A stretch of DNA of 64,000 nucleotides from Anaerolineaceae bacterium (GTDB taxonomy: Bacteria > Chloroflexota > Anaerolineae > Aggregatilineales > Phototrophicaceae). The notes beneath the pieces are model-generated. The model saw only the letters and a program-made list of their open reading frames with translations, was not told the origin of the DNA and made no database searches. Shown here one piece after another: positions 25,254-33,344 of this stretch. The first letter of the stretch is position 1. Each line of letters starts with the position of its first letter. The stretch is from positions 62,001-126,000 of the forward strand of contig PABP01000008.1 of the NCBI GenBank assembly GCA_002699585.1, given 5' to 3'. The position numbers and the translations under genes are program-made.

Positions 25254-26282
25254 CTAGATTGCTAAGGGTTGCCCGCTGGATGCGCGAATGATGAGTTTGG
25301 GTTCCAGCAAGATGCCAGTTTGCTCTGGCGGCTCACCGTTGATGATCTGGATGAGCATCTCGGCCACTAGCTCGCCGATGCGATATATCGGCTGGCGAAC
25401 GGTCGTCAAGTCCGGGGTGATGTGTCGTGCCAGCGGAATATCATCGAAGCCGCCCAGGGCCATGTCTACACCGACTTGTTTGCCTGCCGCTTGTACAGCC
25501 GCCATCGCGCCAATGGCCATAGCATCGTTGCTGGCGACAATCGCCGTCATCTGTGGATGGCGTGCCAGCAGGTCGGCGGCAGCTTTTTGGCCGCTTTCCT
25601 GTTGCATATCGCCGTGCGCGACGTAATCCTCGCGGTAGGGTAGGTCGGCATCGGCCAATGCATGCTGATACCCCGCCAGCCGATAAGGCGTATAGGCCAG
25701 TTCCGGCGGTGATGAAATAAAGCCGATGTGCTCATGCCCATAGTCGATGAAGTGCGCCACCACCTGCCGAATGCCGGATTCGCTGTCGGCATCGACAAAC
25801 GGGAAATCATCGGGTTCATCGGGCGCACTGCGTCCTGATACCACAAAGGGGTAGTTGTTGCGCTGGAGGTAAGCAATGCGCGGATCATCGTGCATCGTAC
25901 GGGCGACAATCACGCCATCAACGCGCCGCCCACCGGCGATGCGTTGGTAGGCACGCAGTTCATCCTGGGGTGTCAATTGTGAGCTAATCAGCAGATCGAA
26001 TTGATGTTGTGAGGCGACGTAGCTGATACCCTTCATCAGCAGGCTGAAGAAATCGTCATCCGGCTGATGGGCTGCCTGTGGAATCACCAGGCCGATGGTT
26101 TCGGCGCGCTGTGCCTGTAACTGACGCGCGAGCATATTCGGCTGATAGCCGAGTTCCCTGGCGACGGTGATGATGCGTTCACGAGTCTGTTCGTTGACAT
26201 CGTCATAGCCACCGAGTGCCCGCGACGTGGTGGTCACGGAGTAACCCGCAGCGGCGGCGACATCTTTTAAAGTGACAGGCAT
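25254..26282 (-). CDS. LacI-family transcriptional regulator
   Basis: A 342-residue repressor with the N-terminal helix-turn-helix VTLKDVAAAAGYSVTTTSRAL and hinge helix YQPNMLARQLQAQ, then a sugar-binding core of the PurR type (ETIGLVIPQ, GVIVARTMHDD, AIVASNDAMAIGAM, GGFDDIPLARHI). The hinge and recognition helix suit a CG-centred palindrome, and one such perfect site (TCCGAAACGTTTCGGA) overlaps its own start region, so it should be autoregulated. A second site controls the binding-protein and permease genes. I infer that the inducer is the sugar imported here or a product of the GH13 phosphorylase. Confidence 0.93.
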   Translation of the reverse strand: MPVTLKDVAAAAGYSVTTTSRALGGYDDVNEQTRERIITVARELGYQPNMLARQLQAQRAETIGLVIPQAAHQPDDDFFSLLMKGISYVASQHQFDLLISSQLTPQDELRAYQRIAGGRRVDGVIVARTMHDDPRIAYLQRNNYPFVVSGRSAPDEPDDFPFVDADSESGIRQVVAHFIDYGHEHIGFISSPPELAYTPYRLAGYQHALADADLPYREDYVAHGDMQQESGQKAAADLLARHPQMTAIVASNDAMAIGAMAAVQAAGKQVGVDMALGGFDDIPLARHITPDLTTVRQPIYRIGELVAEMLIQIINGEPPEQTGILLEPKLIIRASSGQPLAI

Positions 26283-26335
26283 AAAAACGTCTTCTAAGAC
26301 TTCAAAAAGTCAGCAATTTTGATACTTTTTAAGGC

Positions 26336-26351
26336 TCCGAAACGTTTCGGA
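26336..26351. promoter_or_regulatory. LacI-family operator upstream of lacI
   Basis: TCCGAAACGTTTCGGA is a perfect 16-bp palindrome. It lies just downstream of the -10 box of the predicted lacI promoter (26360-26389, minus strand), where a bound repressor would block initiation. Confidence 0.9.
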
Positions 26352-26359
26352 TTACACAT

Positions 26360-26389
26360 AGCATATCAAAAATGAGGTAATGCTGTCAA
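26360..26389 (-). promoter_or_regulatory. Promoter of the lacI-type gene
   Basis: On the minus strand TTGACA (26384-26389) and TATGCT (26360-26365) are separated by 18 nt. The operator palindrome begins 8 nt after the -10 box, over the likely start site. Confidence 0.75.
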
Positions 26390-26498
26390 ATTTCTAGCAT
26401 TAATGGGTCATGAGTGAGATGAATCATTGTAAATAGCTGAGGAATTTCTCGTTGTGCCAGGAGCAATTTTGTGGCCTAAACAAGCATTGTGACACAGA

Positions 26499-26999
26499 TC
26501 AGTTGGCTGCAAAAGTCACCAGCGCAAAATTCTGGTCACAGTTAGGGAAGCTAATATGGATAGAAGGTGAAAGCTTATTTCCTGTAGAACGATCTTCAAC
26601 CCAAATGGAATACGCATAGTCGAGGTTAGGCAGGAGGAACGACCAACCATATTCTCCGTAGGTCGAATCTTCGCCAGGATATGTGAAGCTAGTTGGATTA
26701 CTATAGCCATCAAGATATTCAAGCATTTCTGTCATCACAACGATGTCACTAGAGGCTACAAAGCTACTATCAACAATGAGTTCACCAGCCAAAATATTTT
26801 CACAAGAGAGTGTTTCTTTATGACTATAGGTGACTTCATCGTTCTCAAGTTCAAACATGTAGTTGATATCTGTCGGCGTGATTAGAGCACTCGTTTCTGT
26901 TTGTGAAGAGGGGAGCGCTACAGGACCCAAAATCCCCACTAGACTGATCAACAAAGTGATATTCAGCCACAGGCAGCCTACAGGATGCATTCTACTCAT
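26499..26999 (-). CDS. Exported hypothetical protein
   Basis: A 166-residue protein with an N-terminal signal segment (LWLNITLLISLVGILGPVALP, in part) and a mature part rich in Ser, Thr, Tyr and acidic residues. It contains two cysteines (TLSCENIL and FPNCDQNF) and beta-strand-like stretches (SFTYPGEDSTYGEYGWSFLL). No family is recognised. Its base composition is more AT-rich than the neighbouring transporter genes. ATG at 26999; an internal ATG four codons later is equally possible. It stands alone between two divergent or parallel units and its role is unknown. Confidence 0.6.
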   Translation of the reverse strand: MSRMHPVGCLWLNITLLISLVGILGPVALPSSQTETSALITPTDINYMFELENDEVTYSHKETLSCENILAGELIVDSSFVASSDIVVMTEMLEYLDGYSNPTSFTYPGEDSTYGEYGWSFLLPNLDYAYSIWVEDRSTGNKLSPSIHISFPNCDQNFALVTFAAN

Positions 27000-27255
27000 T
27001 TTGTTCCTCGTAATCGCCTATTCATATGTCGAACTGTAGCATGAATAGTGGTTCAATTCATGACGACATGAATACGCTTTGCATGTCTTATCCATACATC
27101 TGATGCAACAGATGCGCGTATATTCTAGCGTTCCAAGTGTTTTACCACCTGGAAACCCATTCCTCGCTAGCCTGTGCTATGCTGCCCTCAACCGACAGCC
27201 TATCCCAGGCCCACCAAACCCATGACGAGCACCCATCCTAGCCAACGCCCAGCAA

Positions 27256-27296
27256 AGTCCCCTCAAATTACGTTGAGGGGATTTGGGGGAGGGGTC
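27256..27296 (-). repeat. REP-like repeat R3 (half copy)
   Basis: AGTCCCCTC...GAGGGGATTT and then GGGGGAGGGGTC correspond to the left hairpin of the R1 unit on the opposite strand. The ATCCTTCC hairpin is missing. Confidence 0.75.
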
Positions 27297-27434
27297 CAAC
27301 TAAAAACTTTTTTCGCCAAGCAGCTAAATAGGGCAGCAAAACGCCATTTTCCCAGTAAAATCGCCTCAAAACCCCCATTTTTCCCGGAATGCAGCAGCAT
27401 ACTGCGGACACTGCAAACGGAGACGTTGTGCAAC

Positions 27435-27461
27435 AAAAAAGGCGGAGGGGTCACCTCCGCC
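27435..27461 (-). terminator. Intrinsic terminator of the sigma / anti-sigma unit
   Basis: On the minus strand AGGCGGAGG, a short loop and CCTCCGCC are followed by TTTTTT. It lies about 27 bp beyond the stop codon of the anti-sigma-like gene. Confidence 0.88.
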
Positions 27462-27487
27462 TATGAGTTAGCTAAATTGTGTTCACG

Positions 27488-28762
27488 TTATGGCACATCG
27501 AAGGTGAACGTCCATGAGCCTTCAATGCGCTCACTCAAAGCCGCGTAAGCGTCGGACAGGATTGTCGGGATGTCCAGGTCAGGATTCGCTGGTGTGTTGA
27601 AACCCATGCCAATGTAGAAGGTCTGCGAGCCATCCAGCATGCTCATGATGTCGATATCGATCCCTTGCTCGGCCAGCAGCGACTTGAACTGCTCAGCGTT
27701 GGCTGCCGTCGCCGCAAACGTGCTGCGGAATGATAGGACTTCCAGTGTCCAGCTCTCATCCGACCCTGGAACATACGGTATCGGTAAGGACACTTCCTGG
27801 CAGATTTCGCCCGCACCCGGCGCGGTATCCAGCGGCGGTTCCACTTCCTGGCGTCCCACGCCATCTTCCCCTGTGGACACGGCTACCAGCGGCATCCATA
27901 GCTTCTCGCTGTCCGGCTGGGTGTAGCACAGGTTGAAGGTGGTCAGCGATGGTGTGATGCTGATCTGGTCCACGCGCACCTCAATGTCCTGGTCCGATGT
28001 CTGCATGGGTTCGTCCGTTGGCACCACATACTCGTCGATATACGCCAGCGAGAACTCAAACGTCATGTTGATCGGCTCGGCAGGTTCGGGTGCGTCTGCG
28101 GGTGTCAGGGTCGGCTGAGGCGTGCCGCCACCGCCACCGCCACCACCACCGCCGGAGCCACCGGATCCCATCATGGGCGTGCCGCCCAGCGAGACTTCCA
28201 GGCGCAGGTCGAGGTCGTCGAGGGGCGTTGCGATGCCCGTCGCGTCAAACGACAGATCATGGGTCATACGAACCATCGTCGTATCGCCACCGCCGCCACC
28301 GCCACCACCGCCGCCCATCACAGGCAGTTCGGTGTCAGTCGCCGCATCAAACAGGCGATAGTTGGGGGCAAACCCATTAACGGGCGGCGTCACGACAGCC
28401 GTATCGTACTCGATGCTTGCGCTCAGGGCCACGCGGTTGGCATCGGCATAGCCGCGCTCGACTGTCACGGTCACATCATCGACCGTCTGCGACAGGTTCA
28501 GCTCAGTGAACAGCCCCTGTTCATCGACGGCGGTCAGACCGGGGTCATAGGCTTGCTGGTACAGCCCGACTGCGGCGGCCACCGTGATGCTGGAAAAGAT
28601 CAGCAGGGCAGTCATCAGCCCGGCCACCCGCAAAGAGCGCAGGCGCGGTGCTTGTTGTCTGGCGTGCAGGGCTTTCTGCACATCTTGGATGAGGTTCATA
28701 TCGTCAGGAATCTCCTTAATGGCGATCTGATTGAGGGTGTTGCGTAGGTCTTGCTCGTTCAT
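27488..28762 (-). CDS. Putative membrane anti-sigma factor with polyglycine tracts
   Basis: A 424-residue protein encoded 3 bp after an ECF sigma gene. Residues 1-40 are an acidic then basic cytoplasmic segment (MNEQDLRNTLNQIAIKEIPDD), followed by one membrane helix (VAGLMTALLIFSSITVAAAVGLY, in part) and a large external domain. This matches anti-sigma proteins of the DUF4179/RsgI-like kind, although no zinc-binding ZAS motif is present. Two uninterrupted glycine runs of 10 or so residues (about positions 151-160 and 207-216) are coded by GGC/GGT repeats and split the external part into domains. The pairing and single helix support an anti-sigma role; a sensor of cell-envelope state is an inference. 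Confidence 0.72.
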   Translation of the reverse strand: MNEQDLRNTLNQIAIKEIPDDMNLIQDVQKALHARQQAPRLRSLRVAGLMTALLIFSSITVAAAVGLYQQAYDPGLTAVDEQGLFTELNLSQTVDDVTVTVERGYADANRVALSASIEYDTAVVTPPVNGFAPNYRLFDAATDTELPVMGGGGGGGGGGDTTMVRMTHDLSFDATGIATPLDDLDLRLEVSLGGTPMMGSGGSGGGGGGGGGGTPQPTLTPADAPEPAEPINMTFEFSLAYIDEYVVPTDEPMQTSDQDIEVRVDQISITPSLTTFNLCYTQPDSEKLWMPLVAVSTGEDGVGRQEVEPPLDTAPGAGEICQEVSLPIPYVPGSDESWTLEVLSFRSTFAATAANAEQFKSLLAEQGIDIDIMSMLDGSQTFYIGMGFNTPANPDLDIPTILSDAYAALSERIEGSWTFTFDVP

Positions 28763-28765
28763 GGA

Positions 28766-29326
28766 TTAGCTCTCTCCCCAGCTCAGGATGGCGCGTAGGC
28801 GATTGCGGGCCGCGTGCAGCCGCCACTTGACGGTGCCATTTGGCTCGTTTTGCTCGGCAGCGATCTCCGATTCGGTCATATCGAGGAAGTAGCGCATCAC
28901 GACGGCTGCCCGCTGCTTTGGCGAAAGCTCCGCCAGGGCATCGGCCACCATACGTTGGCGCTCACTGTCATCCAACGCCTGCTGCGGGTCCCCCGTTCGT
29001 TGACGCTCTAGCGCGCTGGCGAAAGCCGCCTCGCTTTCAATCGTGTCTTCAAACGGAATCAACCGCTTCTGCTTATTCGCGGCGTTGATGGCCGCATTGA
29101 CCACACTGCGCATCAGGTACGGCTTAAACCGCCGCCGTGTGTCGATCAGGTGACTGCGCTCATACATCCGAATGAAGACCGATTGCACCACATCCTGGGC
29201 AATGGCTTCATCGCGGGTGATGAGGTTCGCCGCGCGGATCGCTTCTACCTGATAGTGCTGCATAAGGGTTGCCAACGCGTCCATATCGCCTCGCTTCAGG
29301 CGTATTACCGCCTCCTGCTCGTTCAA
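28766..29326 (-). CDS. ECF RNA polymerase sigma factor
   Basis: A sigma-70 family protein of about 186 residues. Region 2 is visible as DALATLMQHYQVEAIRAANL and DEAIAQDVVQSVFIRMYER, and region 4 as LAELSPKQRAAVVMRYFLD followed by the helix-turn-helix MTESEIAAEQNEPNGTVKWRLHAAR. I place the start at the TTG at 29326, which has AGGAGG 5 nt upstream; the GTG at 29332 lies too close to that site. It is the first gene of a two-gene unit with the putative anti-sigma factor and ends in a strong terminator. It probably transcribes its own operon, but no matching -35/-10 could be read upstream with confidence. Confidence 0.92.
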   Translation of the reverse strand: MNEQEAVIRLKRGDMDALATLMQHYQVEAIRAANLITRDEAIAQDVVQSVFIRMYERSHLIDTRRRFKPYLMRSVVNAAINAANKQKRLIPFEDTIESEAAFASALERQRTGDPQQALDDSERQRMVADALAELSPKQRAAVVMRYFLDMTESEIAAEQNEPNGTVKWRLHAARNRLRAILSWGES

Positions 29327-29458
29327 GAACACCTCCTGTGCGAGTACTCACACCCTATGTACAGGCGAAGCCGGCAAATGGTTGGGTTTTGGATCAAATT
29401 ATGAGCAAAAAGGAAAGAAAGTACCGTGTTTAAAGAGGAGACTGCCTCACAAGAATAT

Positions 29459-29797
29459 TTAATTGTGGCGAGTCCCATACTTTGTAACAGGAATCATCGA
29501 AAGGAAGTTAAACAAAGCTCCGGCGACCATAGTAATGACGAAGATTAGGTCCTCCTCGATAAGAAAAGGATTCAATAGTATGGTTCCAACAAGCCATATA
29601 CCACTTCCAAGGATTAGGCGAAAGGCAAAAATCCTGACAGGCTTGCCAGATAATGTAATTTCCCATTCCTTGACTCTGAGAGCATTAGAGAATGTAATTG
29701 TGCCTTTGACCAACGCACGAATCGCAAGCCCAATGTTGATGAGTGATACTAGAGTAAGAATATGCCAGACATTTAACATCATCTTGAACGCTCGCAT
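29459..29797 (-). CDS. Hypothetical membrane protein (112 aa)
   Basis: A small protein with three hydrophobic segments: LNVWHILTLVSLINIGLAIRALV (in part), FRLILGSGIWLVGTILLNPF and LIFVITMVAGALFNFLSMIPV. Between the first and second is a hydrophilic stretch with alternating beta-like residues (WEITLSGKPVRIF). No family recognised. Base composition is more AT-rich than its neighbours, which suggests recent acquisition. The opposite-strand frame over the same bases is basic and lacks any structure, so I prefer this strand. Confidence 0.6.
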   Translation of the reverse strand: MRAFKMMLNVWHILTLVSLINIGLAIRALVKGTITFSNALRVKEWEITLSGKPVRIFAFRLILGSGIWLVGTILLNPFLIEEDLIFVITMVAGALFNFLSMIPVTKYGTRHN

Positions 29798-29891
29798 TCT
29801 ATGTCCATCATTCTGTCAACCATCCACTGCGAGGAGAGACTCAGAACCCGCAGGTTGTTTCTGCTTCTTCTGTGAACTCTGATGTGAAATC

Positions 29892-30914
29892 TCACTCATC
29901 GACATCCAGCCGCCGTGCGATGGCCTGACTGTGGCGGTCGCGCTTGACGCTGATGCGCTCCAGATAGACGCGCGTTGTGCTCAAATGCTGGTGGCCGAGC
30001 ACGGTCTGCACGGCGTGTAGGTCGCCGCTGTCCTCCCCGACCATGCGCGCGACGGTATGCCGGGTCTGGTGCAGGTGAATATCGCCGAGGCCCGCTTCCT
30101 GGGCATATTTCTTAAGCATCTTGACGAAGCCGTGTGACGTCACCGCCTGCTGACCTTTGGCGGCACGATCATGGCGCAGCCACAGCGGATCGCCCGGTTC
30201 AAGCAGGGCTTCGGCTTCCAGATCGTCCCAACGCTCGGAGGCAATTAAATAGGCGATCAGGGCATTGCGCACGCCGATATCCAGTACCTCGGTCGCCCGA
30301 TACAGGCCGCCTTTTTCCTGGGTGTGCAGGACAAGGCCCTCATCGGTCAGGGCGATGTCGCGCCAGGTTAGCTCAATGATTTCCGAGCGGCGTTTACCTG
30401 TGGCGAAGTAGAAGCGCAGCAGGGCATAGTCACGGACCGCGCTGAGGTTGTCCTGGCTGCACAGAGAGCGCACATAATGGAGCAGAGTGCGTGCGTCGTT
30501 GTCGCTGAGGGCGCGCGACTTCTCGCTTTGGTAGGCTTTGGGTGCTTTGGGCCGTGCCAGGTCCACTGGATTGATCGGGATGCGCTGCCGGAAGCGCGGT
30601 TCGTCCATCAGCCACTTGTAAAAGCTCGATAGACGGCTGATACGCGCGTAGACACTGGCCGGACTGAGGCCCATTTGCTCTAAATAGGCTTGCCAGTTCT
30701 TGACATCCAGCGGCGTGACGTGCTGTGGCGCTTTGTTTACCAGCGTGAAAAAACCAGCCGCCGAGCCGTTGTCACCGTCACCGACCAGGGCCGTTTGCTT
30801 GTCACGCAGCAGGTCGGCGCGGCGGGCGCTGTCGGCGTTGGTGGTGGCATCGGCCCACAGCGCAATGGCATTCAGCAGAACAGGTGGCAAGTCAGGCTGG
30901 CGAACGGGCTGCAT
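29892..30914 (-). CDS. Tyrosine recombinase / integrase (XerC/D-like)
   Basis: A 340-residue site-specific recombinase. The N-terminal SAM-like DNA-binding domain (about residues 40-130, LEQMGLSPASVYARISRLSSFYKWL) precedes the catalytic domain with all six residues visible: Arg in ATGKRRSEIIELTW, Lys in LHTQEKGGLYR, His-x-x-Arg in HLHQTRHTVARM, His in LGHQHLSTT and Tyr in TRVYLERI. Length and domain order fit XerC/XerD and phage integrases alike. No attachment site, excisionase or phage gene accompanies it, so it may be a resident chromosomal recombinase or the remnant of an element. The ATG at 30914 is more plausible than the one at 30977, since the latter lies beside promoter-like sequence. 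Confidence 0.88.
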   Translation of the reverse strand: MQPVRQPDLPPVLLNAIALWADATTNADSARRADLLRDKQTALVGDGDNGSAAGFFTLVNKAPQHVTPLDVKNWQAYLEQMGLSPASVYARISRLSSFYKWLMDEPRFRQRIPINPVDLARPKAPKAYQSEKSRALSDNDARTLLHYVRSLCSQDNLSAVRDYALLRFYFATGKRRSEIIELTWRDIALTDEGLVLHTQEKGGLYRATEVLDIGVRNALIAYLIASERWDDLEAEALLEPGDPLWLRHDRAAKGQQAVTSHGFVKMLKKYAQEAGLGDIHLHQTRHTVARMVGEDSGDLHAVQTVLGHQHLSTTRVYLERISVKRDRHSQAIARRLDVDE

Positions 30915-30996
30915 CAGGCATTCCAATCGGAAAATACTAATTGTGTAACCATCGTGCCCCCAGTATAGCGCATCCAATAGCCGATAGGGAATAAGA

Positions 30997-31021
30997 ACAA
31001 ATGAGCTATTTGTGCTATAAT
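30997..31021 (+). promoter_or_regulatory. Promoter with dyad upstream of the AraC-type gene
   Basis: TATAAT (31016-31021) is directly preceded by ACAAAT-GAGCT-ATTTGT (30997-31013), a 6+6 dyad overlapping the -35 position. The arrangement fits an operator controlled by a regulator, possibly the AraC-type protein itself. Confidence 0.55.
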
Positions 31022-31056
31022 CGGGATGTTGGCAAATAGTTCCAAGTTGCGTGGCA

Positions 31057-31830
31057 ATGACATCATATTTTGAAGCCCGTGCGTCCGATTCTTCTTATGT
31101 GTATCGTATATGGCGCGGCCACTTTGACGAAGATAATAGGCCCGTGTGCCCCGCTAATACCCACTGGAACCTTCTGTTCCTACGAAAGGGCAGTCAGGTG
31201 CGGGTGGCCGCGGAAGGGCCGCTGACGCAGGCCTTGACCAAGTTCGAGGCGCAGGATAGTGAATTTTTGGTGATTCAGTTGGAGGCTGGTGTCTATATGC
31301 CGCATCTGCCTCCCGATGACCTCGCCAACAGTGCGGCGACGTTGCCACAGGCAGCAGGCGAACGTTTCTGGCTCAAAGGCGCTTCCTGGCAGATGCCGAC
31401 CTTCGACAATGTGGAGACGTTTGCCGAGCGACTTGTTCGGCAGGGACTTCTAGAACGGGACCCTGTCGTGCATAGCGTATTGAATGGCCAGCGGGCAGGT
31501 GTTTCCGAGCGCACCATCCGGCGGCACTTTCTGCACGGCACAGGCATGACGTTGAACATCATGCAACAGATTGAGCGTGCGCGGCAGGCCGCCAACCTGA
31601 TCGAAAAATGGGTTCCGCTGGTGGAAGTCGCTTTGCAAGCTGGTTATGCGGATCAGGCCCATATGACACGCTCGCTGCGGCGCTACTTTGGCCAGACCCC
31701 AACGCAGTTGCTGCATCCCGATGTCCTGCAGCTTTGTCCAATCTGTTCAAGACCTGGACTGATGCTTGATTTATGCTCGTGTTGTCATAAACAAGCGCAA
31801 ACCAACCTAAGGAGTGTGCATTATGCGTAA
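31057..31830 (+). CDS. AraC-family regulator with C-terminal cysteine cluster
   Basis: A 257-residue regulator. The C-terminal AraC helix-turn-helix pair is clear: VSERTIRRHFLHGTGMTLN, VEVALQAGYADQAHMTRSL and the closing FGQTPTQLL. The N-terminal 140 residues (NTHWNLLFLRKGSQVRV) resemble an AraC ligand domain. After the helix-turn-helix come about 25 residues with five cysteines, CPIC-x12-CSCC with an HKQ tail, which look like a small zinc-binding ribbon; this is unusual for AraC proteins. The stop overlaps the start of the next gene by 8 bp, so the two are co-transcribed. A GTG at 31051 is the alternative start. Confidence 0.85.
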   Translation: MTSYFEARASDSSYVYRIWRGHFDEDNRPVCPANTHWNLLFLRKGSQVRVAAEGPLTQALTKFEAQDSEFLVIQLEAGVYMPHLPPDDLANSAATLPQAAGERFWLKGASWQMPTFDNVETFAERLVRQGLLERDPVVHSVLNGQRAGVSERTIRRHFLHGTGMTLNIMQQIERARQAANLIEKWVPLVEVALQAGYADQAHMTRSLRRYFGQTPTQLLHPDVLQLCPICSRPGLMLDLCSCCHKQAQTNLRSVHYA

Positions 31831-32395
31831 GATTGTCTTCCTCATCCATATGTCGCTGGATGGTTACGTCGCAGATCGAAATGGCGGCATCGACTGGATC
31901 GCCTTCACTGATGAGCTGGCGAACCTTGCCGATAACCTCAGCGGCCAGATGGATGCCGCCTTGTACGGGCGTAACACCTACCAGATGATGGCGGATTATT
32001 GGCCGACTGCTGGCCAGGGTCCCGATGCTGATGCGCATGATCGCAACCATGCCCAGTGGTTCCGGCAGGCGACCAAAGTGGTTGTTTCCGACACGCTGGA
32101 ATCCGCAGAATGGGCCGATGTCATCATCAAGGGCGATGAGCTGACTGAGCGTATCAACCAGCTAAAGGCGCAGTCTGGCAAAGACATCTGGCTGCTGGGC
32201 AGCCCGACCCTGTCCCAGTCCTTGATGCGGCTGAACCTGATTGACGAATATATCTTCACGGTAAGCCCGGTCATCCTGGGCGGCGGCAGCGCTTTGTTCC
32301 CGGAGCTAGATGTATCGCGCGGCCTCAAGCTAGTAGAAAATCGTGTAACCAACGCGGGGGCGCTCATCCTGAAATACGTGCCAACTACCGAATAG
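31823..32395 (+). CDS. RibD C-terminal / dihydrofolate reductase-like protein
   Basis: A 190-residue NADPH-dependent reductase-fold protein of the dihydrofolate reductase/RibD-C family (MRKIVFLIHMSLDGYVADRNG, ALYGRNTYQMM, IWLLGSPTLSQSLM, VILGGGSALFP). Such stand-alone proteins are of uncertain substrate. AAGGAG lies 8 nt upstream of the ATG at 31823, which overlaps the AraC gene, and a 13-bp hairpin terminator follows. The AraC protein is therefore likely to control or be controlled with this gene. Confidence 0.85.
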   Translation: MRKIVFLIHMSLDGYVADRNGGIDWIAFTDELANLADNLSGQMDAALYGRNTYQMMADYWPTAGQGPDADAHDRNHAQWFRQATKVVVSDTLESAEWADVIIKGDELTERINQLKAQSGKDIWLLGSPTLSQSLMRLNLIDEYIFTVSPVILGGGSALFPELDVSRGLKLVENRVTNAGALILKYVPTTE

Positions 32396-32421
32396 TCAGA
32401 CTATAGAAAGAGCCTGTTCTG

Positions 32422-32459
32422 CGGGAGATGATGCCCATTGTAAGCATCATCTCCCGTTT
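32422..32459 (+). terminator. Intrinsic terminator
   Basis: A perfect 13-bp stem CGGGAGATGATGC / GCATCATCTCCCG with a 9-nt loop, followed by TTTG. It closes the AraC/RibD-like two-gene unit. Confidence 0.75.
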
Positions 32460-32542
32460 GGCGTTATGACCAAGGTTTTTGGGGCCGAGTGCTGGCTTAT
32501 GGTATCGTTGCGGCATCTGGCAGTTCATAAATAGGGAAGAAA

Positions 32543-32908
32543 ATGGACCCGCAGATTGCCAATGCATTAGAACATGATCGCGTGATTGACATCACCACAA
32601 AAGGCCGCAAAAGTGGCCAGCCACGCAAGATTGAAATCTGGTTCCATAATGTAGATGGCCAGATATACATTACGGGCACACCCGGCACGCGCGATTGGTA
32701 CGCCAACATGGTCGAGAATAATGCTATTACATTTCATCTGAAGCAGAGCGCCCAGGTTGATATTCCAGCGACAGTCGAACCGATCACGGAGCCGGAAGCT
32801 CGCTGGCCAATCCTCAAGCAGATTACAAGCCGGGTAGGACATGCCGATGACATCGACCGCTGGATGACGGATAGCCCGCTGGTGCGCGTCCATCTCAAGT
32901 TGGATTAA
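32543..32908 (+). CDS. Deazaflavin (F420)-dependent nitroreductase-like protein
   Basis: A 121-residue protein of the Ddn-type split-barrel family, which reduces substrates with coenzyme F420H2. Family marks: DRVIDITTKGRKSGQPRKIEIW, YITGTPGTRDWYANM and the HLKQ strand. AGGGAAG lies just upstream of the ATG. The neighbouring gene is a clear paralogue, so the pair arose by tandem duplication. Coenzyme F420 use is inferred from family; substrate is unknown. Confidence 0.85.
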   Translation: MDPQIANALEHDRVIDITTKGRKSGQPRKIEIWFHNVDGQIYITGTPGTRDWYANMVENNAITFHLKQSAQVDIPATVEPITEPEARWPILKQITSRVGHADDIDRWMTDSPLVRVHLKLD

Positions 32909-32914
32909 GCCGTG

Positions 32915-33286
32915 ATGCACGAACAAATCGCCCAGGCATTAACCCAGGATCGCGTCATCGACATCACCACGGTAGGCCGCAAGAGTGGCCAACCGCGCCG
33001 CTTTGAAATCTGGTTTTACAATATTGACGGTGCGATTTATATTGCAGGCTTGCCCGGTACGCGCGACTGGTACGCCAATATGGTCGCTCATCCGCAGATC
33101 ACGTTTCATCTAAAAGAAAGTACCCAGGCGGATATTCCGGCGACGGTTGAACCCATCATCGACCCGCAGGCGCGGCGTCCTATCCTGACGCATATCGCCC
33201 AGGAATGGGGCAAAACGGACCGTCTTGAAGAATGGGTAGCCAATGGACCGCTGGTGCGCGTCCATCTTGCGCTGGATTCGCTATAA
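32915..33286 (+). CDS. Deazaflavin (F420)-dependent nitroreductase-like protein (tandem copy)
   Basis: Paralogue of the protein at 32543-32908, with matching DRVIDITTVGRKSGQPRRFEIW, YIAGLPGTRDWYANM and closing PLVRVHL. It starts 6 bp after the upstream stop at the ATG at 32915; a GTG one codon earlier could also serve. Divergence is mostly conservative, as if both copies are functional. The two stand before the nagZ gene without a terminator in between. Confidence 0.85.
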   Translation: MHEQIAQALTQDRVIDITTVGRKSGQPRRFEIWFYNIDGAIYIAGLPGTRDWYANMVAHPQITFHLKESTQADIPATVEPIIDPQARRPILTHIAQEWGKTDRLEEWVANGPLVRVHLALDSL

Positions 33287-33344
33287 TTTTGAACAACACC
33301 TTAACCACGATACCTGTAACTACCCAACCTGAAAGAGACGAGTT

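Larger units (their letters stand above)
27000..27487. other. 488-bp intergenic region
   Basis: The region holds a half copy of the REP-like repeat (27256-27296) and the terminator of the sigma/anti-sigma unit (27435-27461). The remainder, including an AT-rich stretch at 27000-27130 that should contain the promoter of the exported hypothetical gene, shows no convincing coding frame. Confidence 0.6.

Noticed and set aside
27174-27548. 124-codon plus-strand frame
   Set aside because: It runs through a half repeat and through a terminator, so it cannot be a gene.
28122-28361. Proline-rich plus-strand frame opposite the polyglycine tracts
   Set aside because: An artefact of GGC/GGT repeats read backwards; the minus strand has the sigma-linked gene.
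29463-29882. 139-codon plus-strand frame overlapping the 112-residue membrane protein
   Set aside because: Basic and structureless, whereas the minus strand has three clear membrane helices.
29892-30914. Integrated phage or island around the tyrosine recombinase
   Set aside because: No att-like repeat, tRNA or phage gene is visible on either side, so only the recombinase is reported.
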